DNA of 64,000 nt, taken from contig CM032122.1 of NCBI GenBank assembly GCA_018894105.1, positions 40,331,404 through 40,395,403 of the forward strand. The letters run 5' to 3'. The notes below the pieces were generated by a model. That model made no database searches. It was not told where the DNA came from and saw nothing but the letters and a program-made list of their open reading frames with translations. This DNA is from Jacaranda mimosifolia. Taxonomy: Eukaryota > Streptophyta > Magnoliopsida > Lamiales > Bignoniaceae. The first letter of the stretch is position 1. Each line of letters opens with the position of its first letter. Both the position numbers and the translations under genes were made by a program. Positions 26,201 through 35,118 of the stretch are shown here, piece after piece.

Positions 26201-28682
26201 CTATTTCAGATCTAGTTATATTCTGCAGCTTTCCAGAAAAAAGCCGCTCAAAAGTTGAAGACTTTATCTTCAATGTTATGTCAACAGATTGCCCCACATG
26301 TGGCAACCCTAAAACAATTGAAAATTCAGCTGCAGAAAAAGGAACCTCAACCCCCTCCGCAAAATGAAATGAGAGCTTTTTTGGGTCAAACCTCCTAAGT
26401 ATAGCTTCAAGTCGAATGAAACTTGAACTTAACTTCGGCATATCCATGTATATATAGAAAGGGGTCTTCTTCAATGCATCAAAATGTTTGGACCCCATCT
26501 TGGACTTCACAAGCTCCAATTTACTATGAAAATATTGGGGGGAGCAACGAGAACAGACCTCACAACGTCTTGGCTTTGCTGCAAGGCCAAAAAAAAAATA
26601 GTATATTAACAAATAATAAAGTAACCCTTTTAGATAGTGTGTACTAAAAGCATGAATATTTTCTACTAAAATATCTTCAAAAATGTACTATAGAAACACA
26701 TAATATATACTACACTTTCAGTTATTCTATACAGATTATATACTAAAGTTCCATTTAATGTATACTTCAGTAATAAAGGTTTTATACTTCAGTTTCTTCT
26801 GAAATGTGCTGCATATGCTAAGATTATATATTACATTTTAAGTTAATGTATAATGCAGGCTGAATGTTTATGTACTAAAATGCTGCTATTATATATTGCA
26901 GCAACATAGATTACATACTACCCTTATGCCTGAAGTGTACTGTCAGATTGAATGCTTTATACTGCATTTGTTCCTAAAATGTATTGCACCTACAGAGATT
27001 TTATACTACACCTTTGTCCAAAGTGTACTCCGGATGCTCTTAAAATGTACTGCATGTTTGGATGCTTCATACTAAACTTATGCCTAAAGTGTACTGCACG
27101 TTTTCATGTTTTGTACTACTTTGCTTCAACAGAGATTTTATACTACACCTTTGTCCAAAGTGTACTCCATATGCTATTAAAATGTACTGAATGTTTGAAT
27201 GCTTCATACTGCACTTATGCATAAAGTGTACTGCCAGTTTGCACGTTTTATACTACTTTGCTCCAATGGAGATTTTATTCTACACTTTTGCCTAAAGTGT
27301 ACTCCAAATGCTTCTAAACTGTAGCACAGATTATATTCTACCTTTTGCCTAATGTATACTACAATCTTGAATGCTTTATACTGCATTTGTTCCTAAAATG
27401 TACTGCACCTACAGAGATTTTATACTACACCTTTGTCCAAAGTGTACTCCAGATGCCCTTAAAATGTACTGCAGGTTTTAATGCTTCATACTACACTTAT
27501 GTCTAAAGTGTACTGCACGTTTTCATGTTTTGTACTAATTTGCTTCAACAGAGATTTTATACTACACCTTTGTCTGAAGTGTACTCCAGATGCTCTTAAA
27601 ATGTACTGCATGTTTGAATGCTTCATACTGCCCTTATGCCTAAAGTGTACTGCCAGTTTGCATGTTTTATACTACTTTGCTCCAATGGAGATTTTATACT
27701 ACACTTTTGCCTAAAGTGTACTCCAAATGCTTCTAAAATATAGCACATATTATATTCTACCTTTTGCCTAATGTATACTGCAATCTTGAATGCTTTATAC
27801 CACATAAATTTGTTTCTAAAATGTACTTCTACAAAACAGATTGTATACTGCATTTGTGTCTGAAATGCCCTGCACTTACATTTTTGCCTAAACCGTACTG
27901 GCAGTTTGCTTTATACTATACTTATGCCTAAAGTGTACTGCACCAATAGATGTTTTATACAGCACTTTTGGCTAAAGTGTACTCCAGATGCTTTTTAAAG
28001 GTAATGCGTTTATTCACATTATATACTATCTTTTGCCTAATGTATACTGCAAGTTTGAATACTTTATATTACATACATTTGTTTCTAAAATGTACTGCTG
28101 CAACAGATCATATATAACACCTATGCCTAAAGTACACTGCTCGTTTGAATGTTTTATACTGCTTTGCTACTAAAATGTACTGCGCCTACTCAGATTATAT
28201 TCCACACTTATATCTAAAGTATACTACCAATTTGATTGTTTTATACTACATTTGCTTCCAAATTGTACTGAAGCTACCCACATTATATACTACACTTTTG
28301 CTAATGTATACTGCATGCTTTCAAGTTCTGTACTACAGATAACACACCACCACATTCAGATAGTTTTAAAATATAATTTTTCCATACACTTTTTGTTTAA
28401 AAAGAAGTATAAATCCCTTAAAGGTGAAGTGCAACTTTCATGACCTTCAAGTACAAATCAGAACTTCCAATCTCACAATAGAAACCATATATCAAATGGG
28501 TCCAACTATTTAACGACTAAAAAATGAATAAAAACCCTAAACATGAGAAAATAGACAAGAAATGAGTGAAACACTGAAAAATCACGGACATTTGAAGTTT
28601 CAAATGCAGAAAACATACCTTTGTTCCTTTCAGTCACTTGTTTTTTTACTTCGCTTCTCTTTGCAGCTGTTTTTCGTTCCAT
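23283..28682 (-). CDS. DUF1985/PMD-like protein with C-terminal Ulp1-type protease domain (MULE-borne)
   Basis: Minus-strand exons 28682-28619, 26578-25920, 25837-25694, 25619-24981, 24406-24186, 24114-23940, 23865-23599 and 23525-23283 all join in phase to 803 aa. Exon 1 is a basic 21-residue start. Exon 2 opens with a Cys cluster (CEVCSRC) and holds a region like DUF1985/plant mobile-domain proteins (FAEGVEVPFSAAEFSIVLGL, continued by AWVYERIPSL in exon 3). Exon 4 is acidic, then strongly basic (RKRKQK, RARPRARK), a likely nuclear signal. Exon 5 has VAxEPxx heptads. The last two exons form a C48 (Ulp1/SENP) fold: His692 in QHWFLV, Gln751 and Cys757 in VDCGVYVC. The expected Asp is Asn709 (YMNS), 17 residues after the His as in Ulp1. 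Kaonashi-type MULEs are known to carry such genes; their role is unproven. SUMO protease activity is uncertain. Confidence 0.85.
24302..24406 (-). repeat. 21-bp in-frame minisatellite in exon 5 of the Ulp1-type gene
   Basis: About five 21-base units encode heptads of the form VAxEPxQ (VAHEPTQ, VANEPIE, VAQDSIQ, VAKEPIL, then a weaker VVDEQVT). It is an expandable coding repeat in the linker between the basic region and the protease domain. No fold is assigned. Confidence 0.85.
24480..24835. repeat. 88-bp tandem repeat, about 4 copies, in intron 4 of the Ulp1-type gene
   Basis: Units of 87-88 bp share CAAGCACATTAGGTGTAAAG and contain GAAGTACAAA and GAGTACAAAA, the core motif read on the opposite strand. 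They lie between exons 4 and 5. Spacing of the CAACATGG landmark: 24489, 24576, 24664, 24752. Confidence 0.9.
26579..28618 (-). repeat. Repeat-filled first intron of the Ulp1-type gene
   Basis: The 2,040-bp intron between exons 1 and 2 is built of degenerate units with TGTACTGCA, TGTACTCCA, TATACTACA and TATACTGCA on the plus strand, which is antisense to this gene. A larger block (26945-27363) recurs with a 419-base offset (27364-27782). In position, length and motif it mirrors the first intron of the transposase gene at the other end of the element. Confidence 0.85.
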
Positions 28683-28895
28683 TGTCGCAGTAAAATGGCA
28701 GAAATTTTGTTGTTGTTGTTTTTTTTTCCCACTTCTTCTTCTTCTTCTTCTTCTCGCGACAGTGGTAGAGGAACGGTTTCGCGCCCTTTTCTTTTGGTGC
28801 TTAGAAAGGTTGGATTCAAGACAATAAAGAAAATAAGAAGCGTTCTTCTTAAGAGAGAACGCATTTTCGAGGTTTTTTTGTTGTTTTTTCCAGCT

Positions 28896-29039
28896 GCAAG
28901 GGTATACTGGTCTTTCTGAAAGATATGGGGAGTAATTCCTAACTTTTGTGAAAAAGTGGGGAGTTTTGTGTGAAATAATTCAAATGGGGACTGATCACTA
29001 AATTGAAAGTAGGATTAGGGATTTTTTTCTAATTAACTC
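28896..29039 (-). repeat. MULE right terminal inverted repeat
   Basis: 144 bp. Its reverse complement aligns with 15577-15720 with the same spacing of CAGTCCCC from the end (47 bases). It forms the 5' flank of the Ulp1-type gene, whose ATG is at 28682. Confidence 0.82.
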
Positions 29040-29048
29040 TTAATTATT
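29040..29048. repeat. 9-bp target-site duplication, right copy
   Basis: TTAATTATT, identical to 15568-15576, directly outside the right terminal repeat. Confidence 0.88.
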
Positions 29049-30402
29049 TGTTTATATTTTGAAAAAATAGGAAAAATTAATTGAGAATGAGTTATTTATT
29101 TATTAATATTTTGGTGGGGGACAAATTTTACTGTAAATATCAAATCAGTTGCTTTTTTTTTTTGGCTTGCAAGAATAAATTGTTTTTTTATATAATGTGT
29201 GTGTGTGTGTATATATATATATACTTGAATGTTATGTAAGGTTAGGGTAGTGTATATGAATTTTTTGATATTGAATTCTGATGATTTTTTGGGTATAAAT
29301 TTTTTGTGTTTTGGAAAAATAATTAAAAAATTTGTATGTTTTGGGAGTTGGGAAAAATTTTCCCAAAATGCTAGTGAAAACACCCTTATTTTTAATACCT
29401 TTTTCTTTCTTTTTTTCATTTGAAAAATATAGGAGGTAATAAAGCATTTTTTTTTTTAATATGAATACAATCACACTAAAAATTCATTAAAATTCTCATT
29501 TAAATAAATATAAGGACAATAATACTCAACCAACTAATTATTTAATTATCATTATTTTATAGACGAGAGGGAGGGGGAGAGAAAGAGAAAGAGAAATTAA
29601 AAATATATTTTATGTATTCGTAATATATTTAAATTAATGAACTTTTCTTTTATTACAATATTTACGAATGAGCAATGAAATTGTCTATATAATCTATACA
29701 ATATATACTACAGAATACAGATAAAAGCATTAGTGCTTAGTGATTTATTTTCAAATGATTTGACAAAATTGACCTATTTTGAAAAAGAAATATAAAAGTA
29801 GTTTCTCTTTATTCATCTGTCTCTAACTTTTTTTCTTCAATTGTTACTTTTTCTAACTTATTTTCCTTTAGCTGAACCTTTTTTTCTCACTTATCCTATA
29901 AATTCAAATAAGTATATTTGAAACTATTAAATAATTATAAAAACTATCCATATAAAAATAAAAATAAAAAAATAATATTTTATTACTTCACATTGTAAAA
30001 ATAAAATTTAATACATTTATTAAACAAAATTTCTAATAAAATTTAATGACACGAGCCTTAAAATGTCACTTAAATGTGACTAATTATTCATTATCTAAAT
30101 AAACAAATATTAGTTATACACGATTTTAAAAGACAGTTGTACTATCTACTATATAAAAAATAAATAAATAAACTTTTCTCTCACATCAATGTACAAAAAT
30201 TTGATTGGCCCTGTAAATAATTCATAATCCATTTATCCAACAATGTATCAAGGATTCAATATCCGTAACTTATTTTTCTCACTAACGTATCAAAAATTCA
30301 CTATTTATAATTATTTTCTCCTCGCTTGTGGTCCTAAAATAACTACAAATTAATTTATGCATGCAAGAATTGTGTGCAACAATGACCAATATATAAATAT
30401 CA

Positions 30403-30680
30403 ATCCCCCCTTCTTCTTCTTTTTTTTTTTCCGAAAAGTATAATTTACAACAAGTTTATACATCTAACTATCAAATTAAGAAAATCAATCTTACAACAAA
30501 TTAATATAATACAAGTATCAAATCAAATAAGATGGAAGTACAAACTCCACAAGACAACAACCAAGAGGCAGGCATAAAGTGCACCACAAAAACACTAATT
30601 CAGATCGAATACGATACCTCCCACATAATAAGGGAGACGTGATGCCATTGGGCTACAAGCCATTGAACAGTGCCAATCCC
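30403..30680 (-). mobile_element. Older tRNA-derived SINE-like sequence
   Basis: On the minus strand a head resembling tRNA box A (GTAGCCCAATGGCATCACG) is followed by GTGGGAGGTATCGTATTCGAT, which fits a decayed box B. The tail ends in a poly-T/TTC run on the plus strand (about 30411-30432). CAATCCCC occurs at both edges and may be a target-site duplication. The middle shares TTATTTGATTTGATA-like words with 39786-39910. Confidence 0.5.
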
Positions 30681-31980
30681 CTTTTGATTTGATCTGTAAT
30701 GATCTTTATAAAATGTCTTCTTTATTATTTTTCAATTCTCATAGCTACATCTTATGCAAAAATATTTATCATTTACAGCCTACCATAACCCTACCAACTA
30801 CCAACTTTTAGACCCATAATTATTTACTTATTAGCGTTATCTTAAAATTTTTAAATAAATGCATGAAAACTTATTAAAAACTATAATGATGCCTAAAATA
30901 AATAAATAAATATTTTATTTCTTTATACTATAAATATTTTAACACATGTATTAAATATGTCAAATTTTTTAATACTAATAAATTGAGAGTAATTATGAGT
31001 TATTTAAAAGGACAAATATTAATTGTGCACTTGTGTGATATGTGTGGAGGAAAAAAAAGACTTTAACATATACTTTTACTTTATATCCTATACATCATTA
31101 CATGTTTCATCTCTTATATAACTTTATTATATGTATATCAAGTATATTTAATTAATTTGTAAACTAATGATTATAATGCTTGACATATATATATATATAT
31201 ATAATAGAATAAAAGATAATGTATATATAAATAGAATATAGTGTTGCAAATATGATGTTTAATAAAATTGTCATCAATGTATCTTAAATAATAAATATAC
31301 AACATGTTGTATAAAAAGTAGTAATTAATTTTTCTTTTTGCAACGTATTATGAACTATTAAAAATGGAAAATTTATTGTCAATACAATGAAAATGACATT
31401 GAAATTTTGTAAAATTATGTGGATAGTTTGTGTAATTTAAACGTGTCTATAGAAGTTTAAAATTCTTCCAATTAATCACGTCAATTAATTTTTTAGTTGC
31501 GATAATGACGTATCTAATTATCACGTGATGCTCATATTATTACAATTATATATTGATTGGTTAATTGATCGAGTAACATCGATTCACATATGTATGCGTA
31601 ATGTTCAAAAATATCAATTTGTCGATTGATTAAATGATGTCGTCCCCATACTTATATATATAATGTCCAAGGTAATAATTAAATTAATACATATAGGTAT
31701 ATTAGCATCAATTGAATAGGTGCATAGTTGTAAGTAAAAATTATAGTGATATTATAAATAACTATTGATTTTGGCATACTTAATATATGTGCTTAAATTT
31801 TTATAATATAAAATAATTAAAACATTATTTTTCTTTATATATTCACATAATTTCTATTTTTTTATGCTTTTTATTTGAATTTGTAGGATAAATGAAATGA
31901 ATGGATACTTATTTATAGAAATTAAAAGTTAAAAGTAAAGGTATTTTAGTTATATCATTCAAAAAATACGTATCAGGAAA

Positions 31981-32224
31981 TGATGATTTATTAATAATAA
32001 AATTAAATTATTAAATAAAAAATAAGATAAAAATGCAATACTTATTATCAATGCAAAAACAGATTGGAGGAATAAAATTACCTAACATCCTTAGGAGATA
32101 TTTTGATGATTTATTAATAATATAAATTAAATTATTAAATAGAGAAGATAAAAATATAATACTTATTATCAATGCAAAAATAAATTTGATGAATAAAATT
32201 ACCTTACATCCTTAGGAGATATTT
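31981..32224. repeat. About 121-bp imperfect tandem duplication
   Basis: Two copies share TGATGATTTATTAATAAT at the start and CATCCTTAGGAGATATTTT at the end. They differ by several substitutions and small indels. The pair lies just upstream of the TAF7 leader. Confidence 0.8.
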
Positions 32225-32279
32225 TTATAACATTTTGGGAAAATATTTATGAAAAATGAATTGAAACATTATTTTAGTT

Positions 32280-33344
32280 TTGTCTTTCCCTCCCTCTCCC
32301 CGCCACCGAATAGTCCCATCTCGCGCCAACCTCCGTCACGCCGCGAACCAGTTCTCGTCGGGCCTAGGTAAGTTGGGAAACTCCATTGTCGTGGAAGCAT
32401 TTTTACTTTCTGGAATGAAGAACAACTCTGTAGATCTTGAGTTTGCTATTACCTAAATCTGGATTTTGAATGAGGGCTTTTAAAGTTTTTGTCTAGTTAA
32501 TGCCAGTAGAAAATTTTGTGCCAATGCCCAGTCGATTCAATCCAAACTGTAATAGATCGTAGAATAGTCGCGCTTGTCGCTTTGATACGTGCGATTGAAT
32601 TTGCTCATACAGAAGGTTTGATGGAGTTTTTGGATGGTATATTGAGCAATGCAGCAATTTGAAAACAAATCTAACAGTCATGTATAATTCTCATACCTCA
32701 TATGATATTCATACCGATGGATGCGCATGAGAAACATACATGTATTCGTATACGCACGTAACGTCGTGGTTATTATTCATTGATTGTAGAATTGGATATG
32801 TGTTTTCTTCCACATTAATTCGGCTTTCTGGTCTAGGGAGCTTATTATATATTTTTAAAAGCTACTGTTTGGAGTTGATATGATTGACGGTGATATTGAT
32901 GCAATGATTTGTTCGTCATTTCCCTTCTTAAGAGTGATGAAATATTCTAGCCCAGCTTAATATTTTCCTGGATAATTTCTAATATGATCTAAAATTGAAC
33001 TGTTGAAAGCCTGATGAGCTATGTGGACTCACCTACAAAAATCTCTTAACTGATTTCTAATTTTCTATAGATGAGCTCGAGAGACGATACATTCAAGTGG
33101 GATAAATTACCCTCACAGGCAAAATTGCAGAAAATTGGATTCATCTGAAGTAACTTTAGGAGCTCATACTATTAAAAAATGTCAAATTACTGTTGTACAT
33201 GTTGCATTTGTAATCCTTATTCAACTTCGATGCTCTTCCATCTTATGTGAGTTCGGTATTCTAGTTTCTGTGATTTTGATATTCAAAGTTATTGTTATTG
33301 GAAAATTGAATTAAATATTTAGTCAAGAGAAACAAAGAAGGGGC
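32280..33344 (+). other. TAF7 5'UTR exon and leader intron
   Basis: A pyrimidine- and GC-richer stretch (about 32280-32367) ends in GGCCTAG|GTAAGTTGG, a strong donor. An acceptor TATTTAG lies at about 33316-33322, shortly before the ATG at 33345. This fits a non-coding first exon with a leader intron of about 955 bp. Inferred from splice signals only. Confidence 0.55.
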
Positions 33345-34987
33345 ATGGAGGAGCAATTTATACTGAGAGTTCCACCAACTGTTGCTGAAAGAATAGAACA
33401 GCTGTTAAGTGACTCTGCATCGTATTCTGAAGACAAGTCCTTGGATTTATCTATTTCTGGTAAATATATTTATCTTATTTTGTCTGCTTTAGTGATTTTG
33501 TTCTTCTTTTCCACTTTTATCATTTTGTGCATTTGCTTCTGCTATCTTGTTTCAGATGTTTCAGTCACAAATTTATTGGTTTTGCATTTCAAAGGAAAAA
33601 GGACCTGAAACTATTGAACTAAACAATGCATGGTCTTGCAAAGGTGATAATTGGTGACAGGGGCAATGGGGGACATTTGACAAATGACCATGACAATTTG
33701 CATTATTTGTTTATCCAAAAGTTTTCAATTTTGGGGAATTGTGGTTTATCTGTTTTTGATTCTTTGCTCTATTATTGATATCTTTGGTGCAATATGATAT
33801 CTAGTTTCAGAGGATGGAAGGACTGGCACCTTTGTTATAGGCAATGACCATTTCTCTGCATCTCTTTTGGATCTTCCTTCTGTTGTAGAATCCTACAAGA
33901 CTTACGATGACAATGTGCTGATTAAAACTGCAGCCATTGGTCAAGTAGGTCAATTTCTCTTAAGTAATTCTGTAATTCTTTGTATTGCTGCAGATAGTTA
34001 TTTTCAATTGTGAGAAAGTCATGTTAATTGTTCAGAGATTTGACAGATGATAATGGTGAGAGAGGAGGGTGACAGTGTTCCAGATGCAGTGGAGTACAGA
34101 CATGGCCTTACCCTGCCAATGAGGGATGCTCGAAAGCGAAGATTTCGCCGAGAACCAGATTTAAATGTACTAATGGCTTTATGCTAGCTCAATGATTAAC
34201 TATTACCTTCTATTCTCTAGTTAGTACCTGAAACAGACAAAGAAGTTCCATTAATAGCATGCTCAGCACGATACTATAGTAACTTATTGAACTTTTCCGA
34301 TGCTTGATTCTGTTTGAAGTATACATTTGCAAACTAGACGTATGATTGTTTGTTCTTATTTTAAATTGTTTCTGTGTCACAGCCTGAGGTTGTTCGTCGT
34401 GTAGAGAAAGATTTGCAGAACATCATGGCTGGTGGAACAGCTGAGAATATTGATATCCTTTCACTTGATTAACTCTCGCTTTCTCTCGCCCTTCCTGGGT
34501 AGTGAAGCATGTTGACTCTTTACAAATTCTGTTGGAAAGTCAACATGCTTGATTTGGCGAGAAAGGAAAGGTTTATGCTTTAGCAGTTTTCATTCTCTAA
34601 TAGTGTAACTCCAAAATCCCACATGAAGGTGGTAACATTTTTATTGGAGAATATGTATCCGAAGCCTTTTCTTTTTCCTATTTTCTCCCATTGCATTAGC
34701 ATGTTAATTCTCATCAATGCAGAATTTGATTGGTCTCTAGAAAATCACCAAGTATTGATACTTTGTTTCATTAGATGCTTTCTTTTTAGCTTTACCATGG
34801 ACACTCCTTGACTGATTAATTACGTATAGAAACAACCGAACAAGAGGAAGTTGGCGATGAAAATACCCGTAATGCAAGTAAGAAGGTGGCTGCTACACTT
34901 TCAACAAAGCCTGAAGTCTGTGAAGCTGAGATGGCGGGTGAGGAGCCTGATGGGAGCGATTCTGATGAATCTGATGATTCAATATAA
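33345..34987 (+). CDS. TAF7: TAF7, TFIID subunit 7
   Basis: Subunit of the general transcription factor TFIID; TAF7 binds TAF1. Exons 33345-33459, 33811-33944, 34047-34166, 34383-34452 and 34824-34987 join in phase to 200 aa, close to plant TAF7. The start MEEQFILRVPP, followed by VAERIEQLL, GTFVIGNDHFSASLLDLP, ESYKTYDD and VEYRHGLT..MRDARKRRFRR, is the TAFII55 N-terminal domain. A short acidic tail (EEPDGSDSDESDDSI) ends the protein. Intron 4 has no GT donor; it begins ATATCCTTTC and has a TCCTTGAC branch site, so it is a U12-type intron. Its 3' end may be AC (exon from 34824) or AG (exon from 34830). Both keep frame and differ by two residues. Confidence 0.93.
34453..34823 (+). other. U12-type AT-AC intron of TAF7
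   Basis: The 5' splice site ATATCCTTTC matches the U12 AT-AC donor consensus. Near the 3' end TCCTTGAC matches the U12 branch-site consensus (TCCTTRAC). The branch A lies 12 bases before the end of the AC acceptor and 18 before that of the alternative AG (34829). Splicing at either keeps the TAF7 frame. Confidence 0.85.
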
Positions 34988-35112
34988 ACCAGAGGTCCGT
35001 TTGCCAAGTTGGATATGTATGCTGCGGAACCAGTTATTGGCATATGGAGTTGGTGACGAGGCAACACTATGCCTGTCATGTTATCTGAAGTTTGCTTGCA
35101 TCTCTGTATCTC

Positions 35113-35118
35113 AATAAA
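35113..35118 (+). terminator. Poly(A) signal of TAF7
   Basis: AATAAA lies 126 bases after the TAF7 stop codon, followed by T/G-rich sequence. It is the only perfect AATAAA close to the stop. Confidence 0.55.

Larger units (their letters stand above)
15577..29039. mobile_element. Complete 13.5-kb Mutator-like element with transposase and DUF1985-Ulp1 genes
   Basis: The element is bounded by an exact 9-bp duplication (TTAATTATT at 15568-15576 and 29040-29048) and by 144-bp imperfect terminal inverted repeats. It holds a plus-strand MuDR-type transposase gene and a minus-strand DUF1985/Ulp1-type gene, convergent, with their start codons 391 and 357 bp from the left and right ends. Between and within them are tandem arrays and degenerate short repeats. 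Known background: maize MuDR also has two convergent genes transcribed from its TIRs, and plant Kaonashi MULEs carry Ulp1-like genes. This element resembles that second group but has TIRs, unlike VANDAL elements. All inferred exons stay open and in phase, so it may be autonomous. Confidence 0.88.
29049..32279. other. AT-rich intergenic DNA right of the MULE
   Basis: No gene seen. It contains a GT/TA microsatellite (about 29199-29222), a GA-rich tract (29565-29595), a TA run (31188-31203), a decayed SINE-like sequence (30403-30680) and a 121-bp duplication (31981-32224). The remainder is low-complexity A/T DNA. Confidence 0.6.

Noticed and set aside
15577..29039. VANDAL-type MULE
   Set aside because: Motif-rich non-coding DNA and a DUF1985-like gene recall VANDALs, but those lack TIRs, and this element has 144-bp TIRs and a Ulp1 domain. 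Kaonashi-like is the better label.
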